NCBI RefSeq assembly: GCF_001655685.1
Contig: NZ_LYVF01000158.1
Span: 156,859-220,858 of the forward strand
Origin: Desulfotomaculum copahuensis
Lineage (GTDB): Bacteria > Bacillota > Desulfotomaculia > Desulfotomaculales > Desulfovirgulaceae
Length of the DNA stretch: 64,000 nt
Direction: 5' to 3'
The stretch's first letter is position 1; every line of letters starts with the position of its first letter. Made by a program: the position numbers and the translations under genes. Shown piece after piece: positions 1-7,699 of the stretch. The notes under the pieces are model-generated. The model saw nothing but the letters and a program-made list of their open reading frames with translations. It had not been told where the DNA came from and made no database searches.

Positions 1-708
1 GCCGCCGGGCGTGGTAACCATGTTTTTCAGCCGTCCGGGGTGCTCTTGCGTCTCCATGACCATCCTGGCCGCACCAAGCATGGTCTGGGCACTCAACAAC
101 AGGGCTATATCCCGGGGCAGCCCCACCCTCACTCCGGCGTCGGCCATGGCCTCCAGGATGACGAACATATAGGCCGGGCCGCTGCCGCTCAAACCGGTTA
201 CAGCGTCCATCAGGTTTTCGGACACCTGAACCGCCTTGCCGACCGCCGAAAAAACAGCCATCGCCCGCTCCCGGTCCTCCGCACCGGCATACTTCCCGGC
301 GCAAAGCGCACTGGCACCCGCACCCAGCAAACAGGCCGTATTGGGCATCACCCGGATCACCGCCACCGGTTGGGACAGAAAACCTTCGATAAAAGCGGTG
401 GGGATCCCGGCGGCGATTGAAATCAAGGTTTGACCGGGGTAAAAAGCAGCACCGGTTTCGTGCAGCACTTCCTCCACCATTTGCGGTTTGACGGCCAGGA
501 TCACGATATCCAGTTCCTGCACCAGATCACGGTTTCCCTGCACGCCGTTGATACCCAGCTTGCGTTGCAAATATTCAATGCGTTCCGGACGCACATCGCT
601 GACAAAAAGGTTGGCGGCGGCTATGCCGCTGTTTAGCAAACCGGTCAGCAGCGCCTCGGCCATGGCTCCCCCGCCCAGGCAGCCGATTTTTAAACCGCTT
701 AAAACCAC
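1..708 (-). CDS. proC: Pyrroline-5-carboxylate reductase, 3' end cut by the window
   Basis: Catalyses the last step of proline synthesis, NAD(P)H-dependent reduction of pyrroline-5-carboxylate in the cytoplasm. The 236 visible codons start at a GTG preceded by GGAGGT (715-720). They show the glycine-rich nucleotide loop (IGCLGGGAMAEALL, residues 8-21), the VKPQ strand, MPNT near residue 118, SGSGPAY near 170 and the family hallmark VTTPGG at the very edge of the window. About 30 C-terminal residues are missing. It lies downstream of sepF in the same direction, an order common in Gram-positive bacteria (ylmE-sepF-...-proC). No defect is seen in the visible part. Confidence 0.95.
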   Translation of the reverse strand, partial: MVLSGLKIGCLGGGAMAEALLTGLLNSGIAAANLFVSDVRPERIEYLQRKLGINGVQGNRDLVQELDIVILAVKPQMVEEVLHETGAAFYPGQTLISIAAGIPTAFIEGFLSQPVAVIRVMPNTACLLGAGASALCAGKYAGAEDRERAMAVFSAVGKAVQVSENLMDAVTGLSGSGPAYMFVILEAMADAGVRVGLPRDIALLLSAQTMLGAARMVMETQEHPGRLKNMVTTPGG

Positions 709-729
709 AAGAACACCTCCGCCGCATGC

Positions 730-1170
730 TTAATCAGTCCAGGGCACTACTGTCCGCCCGGTTAATTCCTTGACTTCGCTGGCTATATCCACATTGCTCG
801 GAACAAAAAGGAAAATCCCGTTGCCCACCTTCTGCGTGTTGCCGTTGAGCGCAAAGGTGGCGCCGCTGACAAAGTCCACCACCCGCCTGGCCAGTTCCGG
901 TTCGGCCTTTTCCAGGTTGATGATCACCGGACGCCGGTTTTTCAGGTGCTCGGCGATTGCCTGCACTTCATCGAATACATCCGGTTCGGCCACCACCACC
1001 CGCACCTGGCGCTGGGCGTGCAAACTGAGCACCTGACCGCGGCGCCTGGCCGGCGGTATGTCCTCCTCTACATCCTGATAGCGCTCTTCCCTGTCCTTTT
1101 CCTCCTCCTCCAGCGGTTCCTCTTCAAAACCCATAAAACCCAGTACTTTGTCCATCAACTTTCTGGCCAT
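730..1170 (-). CDS. sepF: Cell division protein SepF
   Basis: Membrane-associated Z-ring partner that bundles FtsZ filaments at the division site. The 146 residues have the usual plan: an N-terminal amphipathic stretch (ARKLMDKVLGFMGF), a highly acidic linker (about residues 16-40) and the SepF core (about 55-135) with the RPVIINLEKAE strand and the NGNTQKVGNGIFLF segment. A GTG three bases upstream (1173) is also possible, but GGGAGGG is better spaced to this ATG. It begins 3 bp after the PLP-homeostasis gene and precedes proC, so it is probably co-transcribed with both. The family is known to tether FtsZ alongside FtsA, which is also encoded in this window (20122-21291). Confidence 0.95.
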   Translation of the reverse strand: MARKLMDKVLGFMGFEEEPLEEEEKDREERYQDVEEDIPPARRRGQVLSLHAQRQVRVVVAEPDVFDEVQAIAEHLKNRRPVIINLEKAEPELARRVVDFVSGATFALNGNTQKVGNGIFLFVPSNVDIASEVKELTGRTVVPWTD

Positions 1171-1173
1171 CAC

Positions 1174-1863
1174 TTATCCCTCCCGAGGACCAAAAATTGC
1201 AGTACCGACCCTGATCAGCGTGGCTCCTTCCTCCACTGCAACCGCATAATCACTGCTCATACCCATGGAAAGAAGCTCCAGCGGCAATGACGGCATCTTT
1301 TGCCGCAACTCCTCCGCCAGCAGGCGCAACGCCCGGAAAACCGGCCGCGACTCTTCCGCGCGGGATGCCAGCGGTGGAATGGTCATCAATCCGCGTACCT
1401 GCAACCCTTCAATCAGCAGGCATTCTTGCAAAAACCCGGCCACTTCCCCGGGCGGCAAACCGTATTTGGCCGGATCGCCGGCCACGTTGACCTGCACCAG
1501 CACCGGCGCAACCCATCCCTTTTCCACCGCCCGGCGGCCAATCTCCCGGGCCAGATGCAGACTGTCCAGGGAATGGATGAGCTGAACCCGGCCGGCAATC
1601 AATTTTACTTTGTTGGTCTGCAAGTGTCCGATCAGGTGCCATTGCACCCCGGACGGCAGTTCCGGCTGTTTGGCCAGCAACTCCTGCACCCGGTTTTCGC
1701 CGCAGGCGGTCGCCCCGGCCGCCAGTGCCTCTGCAATGCGGTCCGGAGCAACCGTCTTGGTGACCACCACCAACTGCACCCGGGCCGGATCCCGTCCGGC
1801 CCGGCGGGCCGCTGCCGCCGCCGTTTCCTTTACATGGCGCAGGTTTTCGCCTATGCTTGCCAT
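1174..1863 (-). CDS. YggS/YlmE-type pyridoxal phosphate homeostasis protein
   Basis: Member of the PLPBP (YggS/ProSC/YlmE) family, a single-domain alanine-racemase-fold protein that binds PLP and buffers it, without known catalysis. The 229 residues show the PLP lysine in VVVTKT (about residue 38), GENRVQE, WHLIGHLQTNK, IHSLDSL, and the C-terminal SMGMSSDY and GTAIFG motifs. The frame stays open further upstream to about 1923. The ATG at 1863 is chosen because it matches the family N-terminus and lies one base after the stop of the upstream HlyD-like gene. Translational coupling with that gene is likely. The sepF-linked position is conserved in Firmicutes, though the reason is not known. Confidence 0.93.
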   Translation of the reverse strand: MASIGENLRHVKETAAAAARRAGRDPARVQLVVVTKTVAPDRIAEALAAGATACGENRVQELLAKQPELPSGVQWHLIGHLQTNKVKLIAGRVQLIHSLDSLHLAREIGRRAVEKGWVAPVLVQVNVAGDPAKYGLPPGEVAGFLQECLLIEGLQVRGLMTIPPLASRAEESRPVFRALRLLAEELRQKMPSLPLELLSMGMSSDYAVAVEEGATLIRVGTAIFGPREG

Positions 1864-1864
1864 A

Positions 1865-2803
1865 CTATTCAATCCGGTCCCCTTCCCGCGCCCACCGGGG
1901 ATTGACCACAATTTGCGTGGCATTGTTCAAACCGGCGCCAGTAACGGCCGCCCGTCCGGACAAACTGCCGCGCACATCAACCGGCGTCCAGCGTACGGTT
2001 TGACGGGAAAGCACAAACAGCCCCGTTCTTCCCCCCCGTACGACCAGCGCCCCGGCCGGCACCAGAAAACCGGACAGATCCCCCTTTATCAAATCAACTG
2101 TCACCTGTCTGAAATGAACCAACTGATCGGGATAATCAGTTACCGAAACCACCGTCTGCCAGCAACCACCGCTTTGACGGCTCTCCACAATCCTTCCGGA
2201 CAACCTGTTCCCCTGCCAGAGCAGCGACAGGCTCTTACCCCGCGCCATATCCGCCGTCCGGTAATCCTTTTCCGGTGTTTGCAGCCAGAACAAGACCGGA
2301 GACAGGTTGTCCACCACCTTGCCCACCGGCCGTCCCTTTTCCACTGTCATGCCATTGACCGGACGGTCCCGGTTCTGTTCCAGTTTTTCCAGTTTGTTCA
2401 TTTCTAATGCATTTAACATTTCCGGCTTGAGAGTATTTTCCAGACCATCCACGCCGGTGCTAAAAATACCGGCCACCGGAGCCCTAACTTCCATCCGGGC
2501 GCCGCCGGGGGTTTCGATCACCGCCACCGTATCCCCGGCCCGCACCCGCTCGCCGTCTGTAACCGGCAGCGTCAGCCGGCCGCCGGCGGGAGCGGACAAC
2601 AATGTCTCCTTTTTCACCAGCCAGGCGCTGACGGCGGCTGTTTCACGCATGCTGCCCGGCACCAGAAACTCCACCCGGATCAGCCTCACCCGGCATGCCT
2701 GCCAGAGAAAATATCCGGCCAGGCAGAGAACCAGCAAAGCAAAAACAACCAGCACAAACGCCGCCCTCCGGCGCCGCCCGGCCGCTCCAGTCCGTCCGGT
2801 CAC
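1865..2803 (-). CDS. HlyD-like membrane-anchored adaptor protein
   Basis: About 312 residues with a short basic N-terminus, one transmembrane helix (about residues 15-36) and a long extracytoplasmic part. That part contains a biotinyl/lipoyl-like stretch (APAGGRLTLPVTDGERVRAGD, then VRAPVAGIF) typical of HlyD/RND adaptor folds, followed by beta-rich sequence. No matching ABC or RND exporter is adjacent, so a transport role is only an inference; a wall- or division-linked function is equally possible given the YlmE-SepF neighbourhood. The GTG at 2803 has GGGAG ten bases upstream. A longer form from GTG 2830 lacks a ribosome-binding site. It ends one base before the PLP-homeostasis gene. Confidence 0.75.
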   Translation of the reverse strand: MTGRTGAAGRRRRAAFVLVVFALLVLCLAGYFLWQACRVRLIRVEFLVPGSMRETAAVSAWLVKKETLLSAPAGGRLTLPVTDGERVRAGDTVAVIETPGGARMEVRAPVAGIFSTGVDGLENTLKPEMLNALEMNKLEKLEQNRDRPVNGMTVEKGRPVGKVVDNLSPVLFWLQTPEKDYRTADMARGKSLSLLWQGNRLSGRIVESRQSGGCWQTVVSVTDYPDQLVHFRQVTVDLIKGDLSGFLVPAGALVVRGGRTGLFVLSRQTVRWTPVDVRGSLSGRAAVTGAGLNNATQIVVNPRWAREGDRIE

Positions 2804-2873
2804 GATCCACCATCTCCCGCCGGATGGCACGTTAACTGGTAATATTCAACGGGGCCGCGGTAAATCCTGCCTG

Positions 2874-2896
2874 AAAAGGCGCCTTTACGGGCGCCC
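2874..2896 (-). terminator. Rho-independent terminator after phoU
   Basis: On the minus strand a GGCGCC repeat pairs with its partner around a CGTAAA loop and is followed by TTTT. It lies 30 bases past the phoU stop and separates the phosphate genes from the HlyD-like gene. Confidence 0.6.
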
Positions 2897-2925
2897 TGGC
2901 AAAAAGTTTTATTTTTTTGTGCGGG

Positions 2926-3585
2926 TTAATTAAGTTCCCGGCGCTCACCGGTGACCAGATAGATCACCGCTTCACCGATATTGGTGGCATGGTCGGCAAT
3001 CCGCTCCAGGTAGCGGCTGACGTAAAGCAGGTAGGTGGATTGCATGACCACCTTGCTGTTTTCCATCATGATGTTGATCAATTCCCGGAATGTCTTGGCA
3101 AAAAGAAAATCGACCTCGTCATCCAGGGCGCACATTTCCCGGGCTTTTTCCACATCCCCGTGCACATAGGCGTCCAGCCCGTCCTTGACCATCTGCTGGG
3201 CCAGCCGGGCCATCTGCGGAATATATTCCAGAGGCTTCACCGTCAGGGGTTGACCGCTCAAACACATGGTTGCCCGGGCGATATCCACGGCATGATCGGC
3301 CATCCGTTCCAGGCTTAAAAGGATTTTGATGCCTGTAATGGCTACCCTTAAATCCCTGGCGATGGGCTGCTGGGTGGCAATCAGCTTGACGCATTTATCC
3401 TCGATTTCCAGGTATAATTCATCAATCATCTCGTCACCCATGATCACCTGGGCCGCTCCGGCCACATCCAGCTTGACCAGCGACTGTACGGAATCATAAA
3501 TGGCCTGTTCGACCAGGCTGGCCATACGCAGGATGTCCTGTTGCAATTCGGCCAGGGCTTTATCGAAAGATGAGCGGGGACTCAT
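2926..3585 (-). CDS. phoU: Phosphate signalling protein PhoU
   Basis: Cytoplasmic three-helix-bundle repeat protein that couples the state of the Pst transporter to the PhoR histidine kinase and dampens the Pho response. The 219 residues form two PhoU repeats. Metal-cluster acidic motifs are visible (GDEMIDELYLEIED near residues 50-63 and LDDEVDFLF near 153-161), as are the helix-capping segments SLERMADHAVDIA and YLERIADHATNIGEAV. The ATG has GGAGGG upstream. It follows pstB by 69 bp and is probably on the same transcript. No pstS, pstC or pstA lies nearby, so PhoU here would have to act with permease subunits encoded elsewhere. Confidence 0.96.
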   Translation of the reverse strand: MSPRSSFDKALAELQQDILRMASLVEQAIYDSVQSLVKLDVAGAAQVIMGDEMIDELYLEIEDKCVKLIATQQPIARDLRVAITGIKILLSLERMADHAVDIARATMCLSGQPLTVKPLEYIPQMARLAQQMVKDGLDAYVHGDVEKAREMCALDDEVDFLFAKTFRELINIMMENSKVVMQSTYLLYVSRYLERIADHATNIGEAVIYLVTGERRELN

Positions 3586-3654
3586 GCTTTATCCCTCCCT
3601 GACAATAAGTTATGACGATTATAACCCGCCGGTCCCGGTTGAACAAGCTTTTTT

Positions 3655-4413
3655 CTAACCGAACCGGCCGGTAATGTAATCCTCTGTGCGCCGGTTTTGG
3701 GGACGGGTGAATATATCGTCGGTAATTCCCCACTCCACCAGTTCGCCGTTCAGGAAATAGGCGGTGATGTCGGAAACCCGCGCCGCCTGCTGCATGTTGT
3801 GCGTCACAATGATAATCGTGTAGTCTTGTTTTAAAACCTGGATCAATTCCTCAATTTTCAGCGTGGAAATGGGGTCCAGCGCTGAACTGGGTTCGTCCAT
3901 CAACACCACTTCCGGCTCCACCGCCATCAGGCGGGCGATGCACAAGCGCTGCTGCTGGCCGCCGGACAGCCCCAGGGCGGATTTGAACAGGCGATCCTGT
4001 ACCTCATCCCACAGGGCGGCGCCCCGCAGGCTCATTTCCACAATTTCGTCCAGTTGACGTTTATTTCGGACACCGTGAATACGCGGGCCGTAGGCCACGT
4101 TATCGTACACCGACATGGGGAACGGGTTGGGCCGCTGAAACACCATGCCCACCCTTTTGCGCAGATCCACCACATCCACATCCGGGGCGTAAATATTTTC
4201 CCCGTCCAGCAGCACCTTGCCCTCCACCCGCACTCCTTCGAAAAGATCGTTCATCCGGTTCAAAGTGCGCAGGAAAGTGGATTTGCCGCAGCCGGACGGC
4301 CCGATCAAAGCCGTAATCCGGTTGGCGGGAACCTTTAAATTGATGTTTTTCAGTGCCTGAAAATCTTTATAATAAAGGTTCAGGTTTTCGACCAGGATTT
4401 TTATTTCCTCCAC
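3655..4413 (-). CDS. pstB: Phosphate ABC transporter ATPase PstB
   Basis: ATP-hydrolysing subunit of the high-affinity phosphate importer PstSCAB on the inner face of the membrane. The 252 residues contain Walker A GPSGCGKS (38-45), the PstB-typical [10 protein letters not shown], the signature LSGGQQQR, Walker [14 protein letters not shown], and the H-loop VTHNMQQA. The GTG start is preceded by GGGAGGG. The gene has its own promoter region with a PhoP-type box (4490-4546) and is followed by phoU. The substrate-binding protein and both permeases are absent from the locus, unlike the usual pstSCAB-phoU operon. Confidence 0.96.
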   Translation of the reverse strand: MEEIKILVENLNLYYKDFQALKNINLKVPANRITALIGPSGCGKSTFLRTLNRMNDLFEGVRVEGKVLLDGENIYAPDVDVVDLRKRVGMVFQRPNPFPMSVYDNVAYGPRIHGVRNKRQLDEIVEMSLRGAALWDEVQDRLFKSALGLSGGQQQRLCIARLMAVEPEVVLMDEPSSALDPISTLKIEELIQVLKQDYTIIIVTHNMQQAARVSDITAYFLNGELVEWGITDDIFTRPQNRRTEDYITGRFG

Positions 4414-4489
4414 CCGGCACCCTCCCTGGTAAATAAATTATCTTGCCCGGGTATGTCATAATTTTTCGCCCGTCCTCCGGCCATTGCCG

Positions 4490-4546
4490 TTTATACTAGC
4501 AAATAAATATTACCACTGCATTAGCAAAAGGTTAATTTTACATTAA
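4490..4546 (-). promoter_or_regulatory. PhoP-type box and -10 element of the pstB promoter
   Basis: Read on the minus strand, four hexamers recur every 11 bp: TTAATG (4541-4546), TTAACC (4530-4535), CTAATG (4519-4524) and GTAATA (4508-4513). They are followed 12 bp later by a -10-like TATAAA (4490-4495). This is the architecture of Gram-positive PhoP boxes (TTAACA-like repeats separated by about 5 bp), which replace a -35 element. The first repeat coincides with the last two sense codons of phoR. Autogenous control of pstB-phoU by the adjacent PhoP is an inference. Confidence 0.7.
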
Positions 4547-5929
4547 GGTTGCCGCGCCTTCCCCCGCCGGCAGGGTGAAACTGAAAACGCTGCCGCGGCC
4601 CGGCGTGCTTTCCACCTGGATCTTCCCGCCGTGGGCGCGGATAATGTGTTTGACAATGGCCAGACCGATGCCGATCCCCCCCAATTCCCGGGAACGGGCT
4701 TTGTCCACCCGGTAAAAACGTTCAAAGATCCGCGGTAAACTTTCCGCCGGAATGCCCACGCCCGTGTCCGCCACACTCACCTCAAGCCGGCCGTCAGCCG
4801 CCGCCGCGCTTACAGTAACCTGTCCGCCGCCAGGGGTATATTTCAGGGCGTTGTCAACCAGGTTGATCAATACCTGGGCCAGCATATCCGGATCGCCCTG
4901 CACAACCGGCAAACCGGAAGGTAACCGGCTGAGCAGGGTGATGTTCTTTTCCCTGGCCTGGGGCCGGAACATGGACAACACCCGGCTAATCACATCAATC
5001 ATGTCCACCGGTTGCCAGCGGTGCACCACACGCCGCTCTTCGATCTTGGAAAGGTCCAGCAAATCATCGATCAATCTGGTCAGCCGTTCGGTTTCCGCGC
5101 TCATGATCTCAAGAAAGTGACGGGCCGTTTCCCGGTCGTCCAGTGCACCGTCCAGCAGGGTTTCCAAAAAGCCGCGGATGGAAGTGAGCGGCGTACGCAA
5201 TTCGTGGGAGACATTGGCCACAAATTCACTGCGCATGTCATCCAGTTTCTTGCGCTCGGTGACGTCCCGCAGTAAAACGACCACTCCGCCTTTTTCCCGG
5301 TCCGCTTCTTCCAGCGGGGTGGCATGCAAACGAAAAATACGCGGCTCGGGCGCAATAATTTTTATTTCCCTGGTCAAAGGCTGCTGCGTTTTCAATGCCC
5401 GCTCAAGCAGCAGTTCCAGGTCGAAATTGCGGATTACGCCAAGGATATTTTTACCCTGGCAGTCCTCCTGTTTAATATTGAAAATCTCCTCCACCACCGG
5501 ATTGACCAGCAGAACCTGTCCCTGCCGGTCCAGGGCAATCACCCCGTCGGCCATGCTGTTCAGGATGGCCCGGGCACGGTCCTTTTCCTCTGTAATCTGG
5601 TTGATCGTCCGGCGCAATTGCCGGGCCATTTCGTTGACACTGTTGGCCAGTTGGCCGATCTCGTCCCGGGAATAAAGGTGCAGTTCCCGGTCCAGCCTGC
5701 CGCGGGCCATTTCCCGCGCCGTTTCATTGATTTCACTCAACGGCGCCACCACCCGGCGGTAGAGCAACCAGGCCAGCACCACGGAAAGGAGCAGGGCCAC
5801 CGCCAGGGCGCCGGTCAGGTTCAACTTTTGGGCGGCAACCAGCTGCAACAGGGCGAAAAAGATGATCACCATAAAAAAGTAACTGGCCACCGGACGCCAG
5901 GTGATGCCGTGCGGGAGTTTCCAGTTCAT
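4538..5929 (-). CDS. phoR: PhoR-type sensor histidine kinase
   Basis: Membrane kinase that would phosphorylate the adjacent PhoP-like regulator. The 463 residues contain TM1 (about 13-33), TM2 (about 39-58), HAMP (58-110), a PAS domain (about 115-225), HisKA with His242 in SHELRTPLTS, and HATPase_c with N-box NLVDNALKY, G1 DTGVGIP and G2 GIGIGLAIV. The extracytoplasmic loop is only about five residues, so it has no external sensor domain. Signal input probably comes through PstB/PhoU or the PAS domain. The start overlaps the phoP stop (TAATG), giving translational coupling. A WalK-type kinase is the alternative, but pstB and phoU next door favour PhoR. Confidence 0.88.
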   Translation of the reverse strand: MNWKLPHGITWRPVASYFFMVIIFFALLQLVAAQKLNLTGALAVALLLSVVLAWLLYRRVVAPLSEINETAREMARGRLDRELHLYSRDEIGQLANSVNEMARQLRRTINQITEEKDRARAILNSMADGVIALDRQGQVLLVNPVVEEIFNIKQEDCQGKNILGVIRNFDLELLLERALKTQQPLTREIKIIAPEPRIFRLHATPLEEADREKGGVVVLLRDVTERKKLDDMRSEFVANVSHELRTPLTSIRGFLETLLDGALDDRETARHFLEIMSAETERLTRLIDDLLDLSKIEERRVVHRWQPVDMIDVISRVLSMFRPQAREKNITLLSRLPSGLPVVQGDPDMLAQVLINLVDNALKYTPGGGQVTVSAAAADGRLEVSVADTGVGIPAESLPRIFERFYRVDKARSRELGGIGIGLAIVKHIIRAHGGKIQVESTPGRGSVFSFTLPAGEGAATLM

Positions 5930-6645
5930 TATTCCGGCACCTCCTGAAAACGGTAGCCGACCCCGCGCACGGTTTCAATATATTGCGGCGCACCGGGCAC
6001 CTGCTCCAGCTTCTGGCGGATGTGCCGGATGTGTACATCCACCGTGCGCGAATCACCCACATAATCATAACCCCAGATCTGTTCCAGCAGGTACTCCCGG
6101 GAAAAAACTTTCCCCGGCTGCCGGGCCAAAAACCGGAGCAACTCGAATTCCTTGGGGGTGAGCTCCTGTTTAATGCCGTCCAGGGTGACCAGAAACCGTT
6201 CCTGGTCGATGACCAGGCGGCCGTGCACGATGCGCCCGCCTTGCTCCGCCCGGATCAGCCCCGCCCCGGCGCCGGGCTCGCTGCGGCGCAGCCGGGCCTT
6301 GACCCGGGCCAGCAATTCCCGCGGGCTGAAAGGTTTGGTCACGTAATCGTCTGCGCCCATTTCCAGCCCGAGCACCTTGTCCAGTTCCTCGCCGCGGGCG
6401 CTGAGCATAATTACGGGAATCTTCCTGGTTTGCCCGTCCTGCTGCAAGGCCCGGCAAACGGAAAGACCGTCCTGGCCGGGCAACATGATATCAAGCAGAA
6501 TTAAGTCGGGTATTTCGGCACGGGCCAGTACCAGCGCGCCGTTGCCGTCCCGGGCCACCAGCACCTGGTAGCCTTCCCGCTCCAGGTTGAATCTGACCAG
6601 TTCAATTATGTTTTCTTCGTCATCTACCACCAGGATTTTGGACAT
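5929..6645 (-). CDS. phoP: PhoP-type response regulator (OmpR family)
   Basis: DNA-binding response regulator partnered with the overlapping kinase gene. The 238 residues have a receiver domain with the acidic pocket DDEE (8-11), phosphoacceptor Asp52 in LILLDIMLPG, and the switch lysine Lys104 in VTKPF. A winged-helix C-terminal domain follows (ELTPKEFELL..., recognition helix region DSRTVDVHIRHIRQKL, wing TVRGVGYRF). The ATG has GGAAGGAGG upstream. Phosphate control is inferred from pstB-phoU and from the PhoP-type box in front of pstB. The protein alone would not distinguish it from WalR/YycF. Confidence 0.88.
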   Translation of the reverse strand: MSKILVVDDEENIIELVRFNLEREGYQVLVARDGNGALVLARAEIPDLILLDIMLPGQDGLSVCRALQQDGQTRKIPVIMLSARGEELDKVLGLEMGADDYVTKPFSPRELLARVKARLRRSEPGAGAGLIRAEQGGRIVHGRLVIDQERFLVTLDGIKQELTPKEFELLRFLARQPGKVFSREYLLEQIWGYDYVGDSRTVDVHIRHIRQKLEQVPGAPQYIETVRGVGYRFQEVPE

Positions 6646-6667
6646 GACAACCTCCTTCCCGGTCCCG

Positions 6668-7486
6668 TCATAACAACATAAGCAGGGAAGCCATCCGGCC
6701 GGTACGACCCCCGCTGCCCCGGTGGGAAAAGAAAAGCGCGGGATGGCAGGCGGTGCAAAGGCCGGCCACAGAAATAGCGGCTGCCGGCAGTCCGGCGTCC
6801 AGCAGGGTGCGCCGGTTGGCTTCCTGGAGATTTAAATACCAGCGGCCCGGACCGGCCGGCCGGACCAGTTCCGGCCAGCCGGAAAAACTTTCCCGCAAAC
6901 GTTCCAGCACCGGTTCATCCACCTCATAACAGCACGGGCCGATGGACGGCCCGATCCCGGCCAGACAATCCGGCGGCCGGGTGCCGAAGGCAGATTGCAT
7001 GGCATGCACTGTTTTTTCGGCAATGCGCAGGCATGTCCCCTTCCACCCGGCATGGGCCAGGCCGATCACCCGCTGAACCGGATCGAACAGGAAAACGGGC
7101 ACGCAATCGGCATAAAAGCTGGCCAGGGGCAACCGCCGCTCGCCCGTGATCAGCGCATCGGTATCCGGCAAGGCGCCGTCCGGCGATTTCGCCCCCCGTC
7201 CCCGCTGCCCGCCGGTCACCACCGCCACCCGGTCGCCATGCACCTGCCGGCCGGCCACCAGATGCTCCGCCGGCCAGCCCAGGGCGGTGCAGATGTGTGC
7301 CCGGTTGCTCAATACATGCACCGGATCATCCGGTACATTAAACCCCAGGTTCAAGGCGGCGAAATCGCCGCCGCTAACACCGCCGCACCGGGTGGTGAAG
7401 GCATGGGCCACCAGGCCGGTGGCTTGAAAAGAGTCAATTACCAGGTATTTCAGGCCGCCCTGCTCAACTAAAGTAAAACCGGACAA
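6668..7486 (-). CDS. pgeF: PgeF/YfiH-family peptidoglycan editing factor
   Basis: Laccase-domain (DUF152) protein; family members act as purine nucleoside phosphorylase/adenosine deaminase-like enzymes or edit misincorporated muropeptides. It has the family metal and substrate residues: TTRCGGVS and NLGFNV near the N-terminus, QVHGD (His), ASFYADCVPV (Cys) and GLAHAGWKG (His). The frame extends upstream to 7609, but the extension is not family-like. A TTG at 7486 with AGGA eleven bases upstream gives about 272 residues, close to the usual length. It lies 22 bp upstream of the phoP start. Which activity it has cannot be read from the sequence. Confidence 0.85.
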   Translation of the reverse strand: MSGFTLVEQGGLKYLVIDSFQATGLVAHAFTTRCGGVSGGDFAALNLGFNVPDDPVHVLSNRAHICTALGWPAEHLVAGRQVHGDRVAVVTGGQRGRGAKSPDGALPDTDALITGERRLPLASFYADCVPVFLFDPVQRVIGLAHAGWKGTCLRIAEKTVHAMQSAFGTRPPDCLAGIGPSIGPCCYEVDEPVLERLRESFSGWPELVRPAGPGRWYLNLQEANRRTLLDAGLPAAAISVAGLCTACHPALFFSHRGSGGRTGRMASLLMLL

Positions 7487-7699
7487 AATGAAACAAATCC
7501 TTTCCCAACGACCATGATTTTTTGCCCACCACCCGCAAATGAAAAGGCCGGTGGCCGTACCCCGCCGCTCCAACGCCCCGGTCCGGCGAAACACGGCCGC
7601 CGCGGTCAAGACCGGTCAAAAGGTGGCGGCCGTAAATGACACCGGTTGAATACTGCATTCACATAGATTATATCTACCCCGTGGTGATCGCGCAACTTG

